DNA of 6,394 nt from an uncultured Lachnospiraceae bacterium (GTDB lineage: Bacteria > Bacillota > Clostridia > Lachnospirales > Lachnospiraceae), in the NCBI GenBank assembly GCA_946639085.1, contig CAMPBP010000079.1:1-6394 (forward strand), given 5' to 3'. Position numbers and translations under genes: made by a program. This document shows positions 1-4,842 of this stretch, in pieces; position 1 is the first letter of the stretch, and every line of letters starts with the position of its first letter. The notes under the pieces were generated by a model. That model made no database searches. It had not been told where the DNA came from and saw only the letters and a list, made by a program, of their open reading frames with translations.

Positions 1-47
1 CTTCAATAAAAGACATCGACGAGTCGGCGATTGTGATACAGAAGTAA
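1..47 (+). CDS. possible C-terminal tail of an upstream gene (partial)
   Basis: The frame beginning at base 3 reads SIKDIDESAIVIQK and stops at TAA 45-47, just before the promoter of the toxin-antitoxin operon. The position suits the end of an upstream gene on the same strand. The short tail has a faint resemblance to the last residues of YitT/DUF2179 membrane proteins, but 14 residues are far too few to support a name. There is no start in the window, and the region could equally be non-coding. A small inverted repeat, CGAC-GA-GTCG at 17-26, lies inside it and has no T tract after it, so it is not a convincing terminator. Confidence 0.25.
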   Translation, partial: SIKDIDESAIVIQK

Positions 48-50
48 TAC

Positions 51-79
51 TTGCTTTACGCGTAAAGGTGATATATACT
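51..79 (+). promoter_or_regulatory. sigma-A type promoter of the toxin-antitoxin operon
   Basis: A -35 box TTGCTT (51-56) and a -10 box TATACT (74-79) are separated by exactly 17 bp. Each differs from the consensus by one or two bases. Transcription would start near 86, leaving a leader of about 24 nt before the ATG at 110. This is the best promoter match in the window, and it places the longer GTG start at 68 upstream of the likely transcript start. Confidence 0.8.
54..67 (+). promoter_or_regulatory. 14-bp perfect palindrome, probable antitoxin operator
   Basis: CTTTACGCGTAAAG is its own reverse complement. It overlaps the last bases of the -35 box and lies in the spacer up to the -10 box. 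Bound protein would block RNA polymerase. Ribbon-helix-helix antitoxins of RelB type bind palindromes in their own promoters as dimers, and the toxin acts as co-repressor. That this palindrome is the RelB-like operator is inferred from its place; no footprint can be seen in sequence. Confidence 0.65.
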
Positions 80-109
80 AAAATTACGGAAGCAAAGGAG
101 GCGGAAGAG

Positions 110-379
110 ATGGCTACAAAAGTTATCAACTTTAAGATGGAAGAAGATGACATTATCGAAATGAAGAATGTGGCAGATGTGTTTAATCTGTCTGTTACTG
201 ACTTTATCAAAAATGCAATCAACGAATATGAGGAGTCACTAAAGTCCGATCCTTTTTATCGCCTTAGCGCATATGTGAAAGAAGCCTCTGCATCGGAAAG
301 CAAAGAGATCCTTTCATCTCTTGAAAAGATGAGTGATGACGATCTTAAGATCGTTTCCAAAAAGAGATTTACAGTGTAA
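110..379 (+). CDS. RelB/DUF6290-like ribbon-helix-helix antitoxin
   Basis: This 89-aa protein is the probable antitoxin of a type II toxin-antitoxin pair. It should neutralise the RelE-like toxin encoded 12 bp downstream and bind the operon's promoter. Residues 2-9 (ATKVINFK) look like the beta strand of a ribbon-helix-helix dimer. Residues about 11-27 and 30-46 look like the two helices, with a short turn NLSVT between them, as in RelB/DinJ and DUF6290 antitoxins. The charged C-terminal half (about 47-89) would be the toxin-wrapping part. The start is set by AAAGGAGG (94-101), 8 bp before ATG 110. An in-frame GTG at 68 would add 14 residues but lies upstream of the predicted transcript start. 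The family call comes from pattern recognition, and the partner gene strengthens it. Confidence 0.8.
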   Translation: MATKVINFKMEEDDIIEMKNVADVFNLSVTDFIKNAINEYEESLKSDPFYRLSAYVKEASASESKEILSSLEKMSDDDLKIVSKKRFTV

Positions 380-391
380 CGGGGGCGGTAC

Positions 392-694
392 ATGGGAAGC
401 AAAAAAGGGTTCAGTTACGAAATAGAATATACAAAAGCAGCAGAAAAATTCTTTGTAAAACATGAGAATATCAGGGAAAAATATGAAGACTCCATCAAAG
501 AATTTTTGACAGGAGATAATCCACAGAAGGTTGATATTAAGCGTATCAAAGGTAAAAGGAGCGAATACTACAGGATAAGATTGGGAGAGTATCGGGTCGT
601 TTTTGCAATCATCAACAAGATTATCGTTGTAGTGACTACTTTGGCTGCAGGGTCCAGAGGAGATATCTATAAGAAAATGGATGGCATAAAGTAG
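392..694 (+). CDS. RelE/ParE-superfamily toxin (probable mRNA interferase)
   Basis: This 100-aa protein has the size and layout of the RelE fold: beta strand (FSYEIEYTKAAEKFF), two helices (about 24-40), then a four-stranded sheet carrying the motif YYRIRLGEYRVVFAI and ending in AAGSRGDIYKK. A hand alignment to E. coli RelE puts Arg61 and Arg63 at the Lys52/Lys54 positions, Arg68 at Arg61, Arg89 at Arg81 and Tyr93 at Tyr87. The ribosome-dependent mRNA cleavage set thus appears conserved with Arg for Lys, which favours an active RelE-like toxin over a ParE-like gyrase poison. That is inference from the alignment. It starts 12 bp after the antitoxin stop behind a G-rich site (GGGGGCGG, 381-388). 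No truncation or frameshift is visible. Confidence 0.85.
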   Translation: MGSKKGFSYEIEYTKAAEKFFVKHENIREKYEDSIKEFLTGDNPQKVDIKRIKGKRSEYYRIRLGEYRVVFAIINKIIVVVTTLAAGSRGDIYKKMDGIK

Positions 695-698
695 ATTT

Positions 699-953
699 AT
701 GGACGAAGTTAAACTTGATATTTCCGGAGTAATGGAAAAAGAAGGCAAAAGAATAGCGTATGTGAGGTTTTCCCGCGGTGAAAATTATGCCGAGGGTTAC
801 ATTCCCGATTGCGTTTTTACGAAGGTTAGCGGGTTCAGCGAAGAGGAGACTTCGCAGTTAAAAGATTATCTTTTGAATAATCTTTCGGATCTGAAGCGCC
901 GTGCAGCGTCCATCGATCCGCTAAAGGCTTTTATGGGTAAGACCGGGAAATGA
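699..953 (+). CDS. unrecognised 84-aa protein in the toxin-antitoxin operon
   Basis: I do not recognise a named family; similar small proteins probably occur in Lachnospiraceae. Only 4 bp separate its ATG from the toxin's stop. No good ribosome binding site lies in front of it (ATAAAGTAGATTT), so it may depend on translation of the toxin by coupling. The first half (VKLDISGVMEKEGKRIAYVRFSRGENYAEGYIPDC) looks like a small beta sheet. The second half (EEETSQLKDYLLNNLSDLKRRAASIDPLKAFMG) looks like one or two helices. There is no signal peptide or membrane segment, so it is cytoplasmic, and it has one cysteine. A role as a third, modulating partner of the toxin-antitoxin pair is possible but rests only on position. 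The next gene starts 29 bp later with no terminator between. Confidence 0.7.
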   Translation: MDEVKLDISGVMEKEGKRIAYVRFSRGENYAEGYIPDCVFTKVSGFSEEETSQLKDYLLNNLSDLKRRAASIDPLKAFMGKTGK

Positions 954-982
954 TTTTTGAAGAATGGAAGACAGCTTAAGTT

Positions 983-1867
983 ATGGAGATAAATAAGAGT
1001 ACAACAAAAGAGGGATCAAATCTTCGCCGCGCGATAATACATTTATTGTTCGCGGCACTCTTTTTTTCCTTAATGACGTTTTTTGTAAGATTGTCGGGTG
1101 ATCTCCCGACCATGCAAAAGGCGTTTTTCAGGAACTTTTTTGCACTCATAATAGCCACCGCGGCTATATTCAAAAACAAAGTCGGATTTTCGATACGTAA
1201 AGGTAACGGTATATCGGTGCTTTGTCGTTGCGTGTTTGGAACAAGCGGTATGATCGCAAATTTCTGGGCTATAGACAGGCTTGGAATTGCAGATGCCAAT
1301 ATGTTAAACAAGCTTTCTCCCTTCTTTGCGATAATAGTAAGCTTTTTTATTATGAGCGAGATTCCCACAAGATTGGACATTTTGTGCGTTTTGATGGCGT
1401 TTGGCGGTTCGCTCTTTATCATTAAACCTTCAACCGGTATCGCAGTCATCCCCGCATTGGTGGGACTTTACGGAGGTTTCGGCGCCGGTGCCGCATATGC
1501 CTTCGTTCACAAGATGGGGAAGACCGGTCAGCCCGGCAAAACGATAGTATTTTATTTCTCCCTTTTCTCCTGTCTTGTCACCGGTCCATTCATGGCGTTC
1601 AATTGGCATCCCATGACCACATCTCAATGGGCATGCCTTGTCGCAGCAGGCGTTTGCGCAAGCGGCGGCCAGTTCAACATAACCGCAGCCTACCAGAATG
1701 CTCCCGCAAAAGACATTTCCGTCTTTGACTACACTCAGGTCATTTTCGCTGCCATCCTCGGAATGATCTTCTTAAGCGAATTCCCCGATGTTTACAGCCT
1801 CATCGGCTATGTTATAATAATTTCTGCTGCGTTCATTAAGTGGCAAAAAGCCAAGAAGCAACCGTAA
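983..1867 (+). CDS. EamA/DMT-superfamily membrane transporter
   Basis: This 294-aa integral membrane protein has the two-fold repeated EamA layout of drug/metabolite transporters. Each half has about five hydrophobic segments: roughly 17-35, 48-63, 77-96, 107-125 and 131-147, then 154-175, 187-205, 214-232, 246-264 and 272-287. Typical marks are the FFRNFFA stretch after the first loop, the basic loop IRKGNG, and LSEFPDVYSLIGYVIIISAAF at the end, matching the E-P...G-Y/A pattern of the last two helices. The length is normal for the family. The substrate cannot be told; relatives export amino acids, purines or other metabolites. ATG 983 follows an in-frame TAA at 977-979, so no longer start exists. 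The ribosome binding site is weak. It lies 29 bp behind the 84-aa gene with no terminator between, so co-transcription is possible. Confidence 0.88.
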   Translation: MEINKSTTKEGSNLRRAIIHLLFAALFFSLMTFFVRLSGDLPTMQKAFFRNFFALIIATAAIFKNKVGFSIRKGNGISVLCRCVFGTSGMIANFWAIDRLGIADANMLNKLSPFFAIIVSFFIMSEIPTRLDILCVLMAFGGSLFIIKPSTGIAVIPALVGLYGGFGAGAAYAFVHKMGKTGQPGKTIVFYFSLFSCLVTGPFMAFNWHPMTTSQWACLVAAGVCASGGQFNITAAYQNAPAKDISVFDYTQVIFAAILGMIFLSEFPDVYSLIGYVIIISAAFIKWQKAKKQP

Positions 1868-1990
1868 GTTCGCTCTTGTTTTTTCGTTATATTGTTGATA
1901 TTTTCTATTTAAGACATTTTCTGTCCGGCGTGTAATACACTTCTTTTTATTTCTAATTTTTTTAGTTTAGAAACCCCACAAATCTCATTT
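1868..1990. other. AT-rich non-coding stretch after the transporter gene
   Basis: No reading frame or good terminator is visible here. Weak candidates are GTGT-AAT-ACAC (1930-1940) followed by a T-rich run, and TTTCTAA (1950-1956) pairing with TTAGAAA (1967-1973) around an eight-T stretch. Either could end transcription of the transporter gene inefficiently. The stretch leads straight into the palindromic repeats that begin at 1991, so the whole gene-free interval runs to 2522. Confidence 0.4.
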
Positions 1991-2064
1991 TGACACTACC
2001 ACCTTCGGTACCTTTATTTAGCGGTGTAGTGCCCAAACAAGCTTTTCTCTTATTTGGCACTACG
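1991..2064 (-). repeat. left copy of a 74-bp repeat block (homologous to 4549-4621)
   Basis: Read on the minus strand, this block aligns with 4549-4621 on the plus strand at roughly 85% identity by my hand alignment, with one 1-bp gap. Shared pieces include CGTAGTGCCAAAT, GTTTGGGCACTACACCGC, AAATAAAG and ACCGAAGG. It contains one complete palindromic unit, GTAGTGCC (2026-2033) and GGCACTAC (2056-2063), 38 bp from end to end. A second inverted pair, CACTAC (1994-1999) and GTAGTG (2026-2031), also spans 38 bp and could pair instead. The unit's interior has AACAAGCTTTTC, which recurs in two units of the adjacent array. Similarity to the right copy continues weakly outwards for about 10 bp (TCTC...TTTGRCACTAC). 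Confidence 0.85.
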
Positions 2065-2098
2065 AAAATCCCTTTTTGAAGCCGTAAATATCGGCCGG

Positions 2099-2415
2099 CG
2101 TAGTGTCAAAACCTTGATTTCATGAATTCAATACTACGATAAGCCACCGGGAGCGTCCACCCGGAAGGAAGAAAATGGAGAAACGTAGTATCAAAACAAG
2201 CTTTTCAGGAATTTAATACTACGATAAGCATCGCGGAGGGGCGGGAAAAACGAGAAGTGTAGGATTAAAACCCTGATTTCATGAATTCTATACTACGATA
2301 AGCCACCGGGAGCGTCCACCCGGAGGCGAAAAATGGAGAAACGTAGTATCAAAACAAGCTTTTCAGGAATTTAATACTACGATAAGCATCGCGGAGGGGC
2401 GGGAAAAACGAAAAA
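2099..2415 (+). repeat. two tandem copies of a 158/159-bp direct repeat
   Basis: Copy 1 is 2099-2257 and copy 2 is 2258-2415. A third copy starts at 2416 and fades after the fifth palindromic unit at 2455. Each copy contains two palindromic units and both spacer types. An 82-bp block is identical in the two copies (2172-2253 and 2330-2411). Differences cluster in the left arm and in the AAGG/GGCG part of the long spacer. The high identity points to a recent tandem duplication or to conversion between copies. Confidence 0.93.
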
Positions 2416-2455
2416 CGTAGGATTAAATTCTTGACTTCATGAATTCAATACTACG
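2099..2455 (+). repeat. array of five 38/40-bp palindromic units with two alternating spacers
   Basis: Five units have arms reading CGTAGTAT (or close variants) and ATACTACG, at 2099-2138, 2184-2223, 2258-2297, 2342-2381 and 2416-2455. Each is exactly 40 bp, or 38 bp from G to C. Units 1, 3 and 5 share the interior CTTGATTTCATGAATTC with small changes. Units 2 and 4 share AACAAGCTTTTCAGGAATTT and have perfect 8-bp arms. Spacers alternate between a 44-45-bp type carrying CCGGG...CCCGG and a 34-bp G-rich type (GCGGAGGGGCGGG). All four spacers begin ATAAGC. The arms could form stems in RNA or single-stranded DNA, or be half-sites for a dimeric protein. No function is known to me. It is not a CRISPR, because the spacers are repeated and the units are not identical. 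Confidence 0.93.
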
Positions 2456-2510
2456 ATGGGCTACAAAGGGGCGAAACAACTGTAAATCTCATGTCACATC
2501 AATCAAATTT

Positions 2511-2518
2511 AAAGGAGG
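2511..2518 (+). promoter_or_regulatory. ribosome binding site that sets the nuclease start
   Basis: AAAGGAGG lies 4 bp before ATG 2523 and is the strongest such site on this side of the window. It decides against the longer in-frame ATG at 2439, which lies inside a palindromic repeat unit and has no purine-rich site before it. Confidence 0.85.
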
Positions 2519-2522
2519 AAAA

Positions 2523-3356
2523 ATGCGTTCTATTAACTGTATTCTGGGGGATCTCAGCGAAAGAAAAGAGTATTTGAGAAAATGCTTAAAAGAAATCAAA
2601 AAGTATATGGCGGGAATGCCGGAAGGGAAGCTTAGGACAACTCGCCAACGGAGCTTATATCGATATTATGAGGTTACCGATTCTGCCAATCCCAATGGTG
2701 AGTATATTCATGTTTCAAATATTGCCAAGGCAAAGAAGCTCGCACAAAAAGATTATTATGAGAAGCTTGTAAAACAGATAAACGCCGAGTTGGACTATAT
2801 AGAAAAGACACTTAACAATTACATGAAAGGCAATCTTGCGTGCAAAAGCGCATATGTATCGGCGGAGGATGTTTATTCTTTTCTTCCTGAAGCAAGAAAA
2901 ATACTAGTGTCTCCGTTAGTTGTAAACGATGAAGAGTACGCAAAAATATGGCAAAGCGTGAGCTATAACGGAAATGCGTTTCGCGAAGAAGAAAAGATAT
3001 ACGGCACCAAAAAGGAAGAGATGGTTCGCTCAAAGTCGGAAGTTTTGCTCGCCGATATGTTTTACGATTTGGGTATTCCGTATCGTTACGAGTGCGAATT
3101 AAATCTAAAGAATGGGAAAAGACTCTTTCCTGATTTCACACTTTTAAAGAAGAGCACAAGAGAAGAAATCTATCATGAGCACCTGGGAATGATGGATGAA
3201 GAAGATTATCTTAATCATAATCTGGCCAAGATAGAAGAGTACAGGAAAAACGGCATCTTTATTGGCAAAAATCTTATTCTCACTTTTGAATCCGCATCCT
3301 GCCCATTAAATATCGGCGAGATCAGAAAAAGCATGAAAGAAATCTTTTGCAGGTGA
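2523..3356 (+). CDS. predicted PD-(D/E)XK-like nuclease of unknown role
   Basis: This 277-aa soluble protein resembles a family of about 300 aa that I recall from many Clostridia, usually annotated as hypothetical. The N-terminal third (about 11-30 and 70-100) is helical and probably coiled. The C-terminal part carries the hallmark order of a PD-(D/E)XK-type nuclease core. VRSKSEVLLADMFYDLGIPYRYE (168-190) has Glu173, GKRLFPDFTLL has the PD motif (Pro203-Asp204), and YHEHLGMMDEEDY has Glu219 followed by His220 instead of the classical E-x-K. The end, NLILTFES...PLN, fits the last strand. Related cores occur in TnsA transposase subunits and repair nucleases, but the substrate here is unknown. 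It follows the palindromic array by 67 bp. There is no membrane segment or signal peptide. Nuclease activity is inferred from motifs only. Confidence 0.75.
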   Translation: MRSINCILGDLSERKEYLRKCLKEIKKYMAGMPEGKLRTTRQRSLYRYYEVTDSANPNGEYIHVSNIAKAKKLAQKDYYEKLVKQINAELDYIEKTLNNYMKGNLACKSAYVSAEDVYSFLPEARKILVSPLVVNDEEYAKIWQSVSYNGNAFREEEKIYGTKKEEMVRSKSEVLLADMFYDLGIPYRYECELNLKNGKRLFPDFTLLKKSTREEIYHEHLGMMDEEDYLNHNLAKIEEYRKNGIFIGKNLILTFESASCPLNIGEIRKSMKEIFCR

Positions 3357-3458
3357 TAACTTTGGATAATTGTGCAACCGAAAGCTGCAGAGTTAACTTG
3401 AATTGAAAAATGATTTGTCGCATTATAGAAGAAGGATATTTCTTTATATATGATTTGA

Positions 3459-3466
3459 CGTAGTAT
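3459..3466 (+). repeat. isolated CGTAGTAT half-site
   Basis: This is the same 8 bases as the left arm of array units 2 and 4, placed 14 bp before ATG 3481 of the exported-protein gene. No matching ATACTACG lies within 40 bp, and the flank TAACAG differs from the CAAAAC seen in the array. It may be a degenerate repeat remnant, a single protein-binding half-site, or chance. The rest of the 124-bp gap (3357-3480) shows no convincing terminator. A poor promoter candidate is TTGAAT (3398-3403), 17 bp, CATTAT (3421-3426). Confidence 0.35.
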
Positions 3467-3480
3467 AACAGGGTGTGACC

Positions 3481-4491
3481 ATGATGGATAAAAAAGGAAA
3501 AAAGCCTATGAAAACGATCATATTGATAGTGGCACTTGTGGTTTTGGCTGTGGCGGGGTGCATTATTGTGGTAAAAGTATTGCAAGACCGCGGGGTGCAA
3601 CCGGTTACGAAGCCAAGTCACATCTCGGGCGGAACCACAAGAAAGAACGACCCTACGGCACCTAAGGAAATAAAGTCGAAGAATATCACTGAATTTTCGG
3701 CACATTTTCTTCTTGGAGGCGAGTGGTCCGTAGGAAACGACACTTGCTTTTATTCCTTTGATATACAGGCTGATGAGGCAGGAAATGTGACGGTTACGGA
3801 GTCAACGACCGGTGCGAGCATGCCTGCGGACAACGAGATACTTACGGCAGTACAGGGAGTTATCGACAAATATAAGCTTGTGGGGCTTAACGGCGAGTAC
3901 GAAGTTACGGCCGGACTTCCTCCGGAATACCAGACATGTTATCTAAGCGCCGTATATGATTCCGGTGAAAAACTTAATTTCACTCACAATAACAATCCCC
4001 ATGCCGAGTGGGCAAAAGAGATGTATTTGACATTTGCGGATTGGTTCTCAAAGAACGGAAACGATGCGTTGGCGCTGCCGACATTTGCGATAAACGTAAC
4101 GCATATGCAGATGTTTATTAAGCAGGATAAATCCTCTGATAATGTGATCAACTTTTTCATGGAGGAATACGACGACGGAGTGTTCTATCTTGAGCGCATG
4201 AATTCAGGCAAGATAGATAAAGTACCGATTGAAGACAAAGAAGCTTTCCTTAATGACATCTCACTTATAGTAGCCAAATATGACCTTCGCCCTTACGATC
4301 CCAGATCCGCTCTTTACGGATATGAGAAAACAGATGAAGATAAACAAAATCCCTTCAATACAGATTTTGCACTTACTTTCTGGTATGGCGATAATGAGCA
4401 ACTGTTCATAAACACCAGCGCTCCCGAAGCAATTGAAAAGCTTATGCCCATCGCCAATGAATTGATTGAATACTTAAGTTCATATTTCTAA
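3481..4491 (+). CDS. membrane-anchored exported protein with two similar domains
   Basis: This 336-aa protein belongs to no family I can name. A basic N terminus (MMDKKGKKPMK) is followed by one hydrophobic segment, residues 12-34. Next comes a Gly/Thr/Pro/Lys-rich linker to about 65, and then an extracytoplasmic part. VAGC at 24-27 matches a lipobox, but the hydrophobic stretch continues past the Cys (IIVVKVL). An uncleaved anchor is therefore as likely as a lipoprotein. The outer part looks like a tandem duplication: about 72-190 and 203-334 share a beta-rich start, a helix with ID/IV..KY.L, a strand of Y/F-G/S-D/E-x-x-x-L-x-x-F/I-x-x-T/S type, and a closing amphipathic helix. ATG 3481, ATG 3484 and GTG 3475 are all possible starts; AGGGTG (3470-3475) is the only weak ribosome binding site. 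A strong terminator follows. Confidence 0.7.
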   Translation: MMDKKGKKPMKTIILIVALVVLAVAGCIIVVKVLQDRGVQPVTKPSHISGGTTRKNDPTAPKEIKSKNITEFSAHFLLGGEWSVGNDTCFYSFDIQADEAGNVTVTESTTGASMPADNEILTAVQGVIDKYKLVGLNGEYEVTAGLPPEYQTCYLSAVYDSGEKLNFTHNNNPHAEWAKEMYLTFADWFSKNGNDALALPTFAINVTHMQMFIKQDKSSDNVINFFMEEYDDGVFYLERMNSGKIDKVPIEDKEAFLNDISLIVAKYDLRPYDPRSALYGYEKTDEDKQNPFNTDFALTFWYGDNEQLFINTSAPEAIEKLMPIANELIEYLSSYF

Positions 4492-4498
4492 AACAACA

Positions 4499-4543
4499 GA
4501 GCCGAAAACCCTTAATGGAAAGAGAGTTTTCGGCTCATTTTTT
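4499..4543 (+). terminator. strong intrinsic terminator, possibly bidirectional
   Basis: GAGCCGAAAAC (4499-4509) pairs perfectly with GTTTTCGGCTC (4526-4536) over 11 bp, around a 16-nt loop. TTTTTT follows at 4538-4543. It lies 7 bp after the stop of the exported-protein gene. Read on the minus strand, the same stem is followed by TGTTGTTTT, so it could also stop the leftward iron-uptake operon, for which no other clear terminator is seen. Confidence 0.9.
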
Positions 4544-4548
4544 CTTAC

Positions 4549-4650
4549 CGTAGTGCCAAATGCCATAAAAGCAAGTTTGGGCACTACACCGCCAAATAAA
4601 GACACCGAAGGGGTAGTGCCAAATTGCGAGAACAAGTGAAATGACACTAC
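4549..4650 (+). repeat. right repeat block: two 38-bp palindromic units
   Basis: Unit R1 has GTAGTGCC (4550-4557) and GGCACTAC (4580-4587). Unit R2 has GTAGTGCC (4613-4620) and GACACTAC (4643-4650). Both measure 38 bp, as do all units around 2026-2455. Bases 4549-4621 align with the reverse complement of 1991-2064. The interior of R1 on the minus strand (CAAACTTGCTTTTATGG) resembles the AACAAGCTTTTC interior of the left unit. The block lies between the convergent exported-protein gene and iron operon. Confidence 0.85.
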
Positions 4651-4670
4651 ACCGGGGCGACCGGGAGGTC

Positions 4671-4829
4671 TTATTCTGCCTTACGGCAGACCGATTTATC
4701 GCACCCCACACATTCCCCGCAATCTCCGCAGGAGCAAGCTCCGCCGGCGCGGCCTTTAACAATGTGGATTACCGCCGAGGATACGGCGGCGATAAGAAGC
4801 AGAGTTAACAAAATATCAAAAATGTTCAT
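4671..4829 (-). CDS. FeoB-associated Cys-rich membrane protein
   Basis: This 52-aa protein has a single N-terminal membrane helix (about residues 4-24, FDILLTLLLIAAVSSAVIHIV). A short cytoplasmic or surface tail holds six cysteines, at 32, 34, 37, 40, 43 and 48 (CSCGDCGECVGCDKSVC). This matches the FeoB-associated Cys-rich membrane protein family, which sits next to feoB in many Firmicutes and is thought to help ferrous iron uptake, possibly by holding the metal or by redox chemistry; its exact role is not settled. It is the last gene of the iron operon. AGGAGG (4837-4842), 7 bp before its ATG, overlaps the FeoB stop codon, so only 12 bp separate the two genes and they are almost certainly co-expressed. 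The length is normal for the family. Confidence 0.93.
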   Translation of the reverse strand: MNIFDILLTLLLIAAVSSAVIHIVKGRAGGACSCGDCGECVGCDKSVCRKAE

Positions 4830-4836
4830 AAATCCG

Positions 4837-4842
4837 CCTCCT
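4837..4842 (-). promoter_or_regulatory. ribosome binding site overlapping the feoB stop
   Basis: On the minus strand AGGAGG sits 7 bp before ATG (4829-4827) and shares base 4842 with the TAA stop of feoB. Ribosomes ending feoB would cover this site, favouring coupled translation of the small Cys-rich protein. Confidence 0.85.

Noticed and set aside
17..26. Terminator hairpin CGAC-GA-GTCG
   Set aside because: The stem is only 4 bp with a 2-nt loop and has no T tract after it.
68..379. 103-aa form of the antitoxin starting at GTG 68
   Set aside because: It would start between the -35 and -10 boxes; AAAGGAGG before ATG 110 gives a normal ribbon-helix-helix N terminus.
314..1627. Minus-strand reading frames at 314-748, 976-1449 and 1430-1627
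   Set aside because: They overlap well-supported plus-strand genes, have no family resemblance and lack ribosome binding sites.
2099..2455. CRISPR array
   Set aside because: Units are not identical, the spacers are only two types that are themselves repeated, the arms are separated by variable interiors, and no cas gene is near.
2439..3356. 305-aa form of the nuclease starting at ATG 2439
   Set aside because: The ATG lies inside palindromic unit 5 and has no ribosome binding site, whereas AAAGGAGG stands right before ATG 2523.
2812..3705. Minus-strand frames at 2812-3033 and 3322-3705
   Set aside because: They are antisense to the nuclease and exported-protein genes, with low-quality composition and no recognisable domain.
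1991..4650. Composite transposon or insertion sequence
   Set aside because: No transposase or recombinase is present and no target-site duplication is visible; a mobile unit is kept only as a hypothesis under findings.
4535..4762. Minus-strand 75-aa frame
   Set aside because: It runs out of frame through the real Cys-rich protein gene (4671-4829) and through the repeat block.
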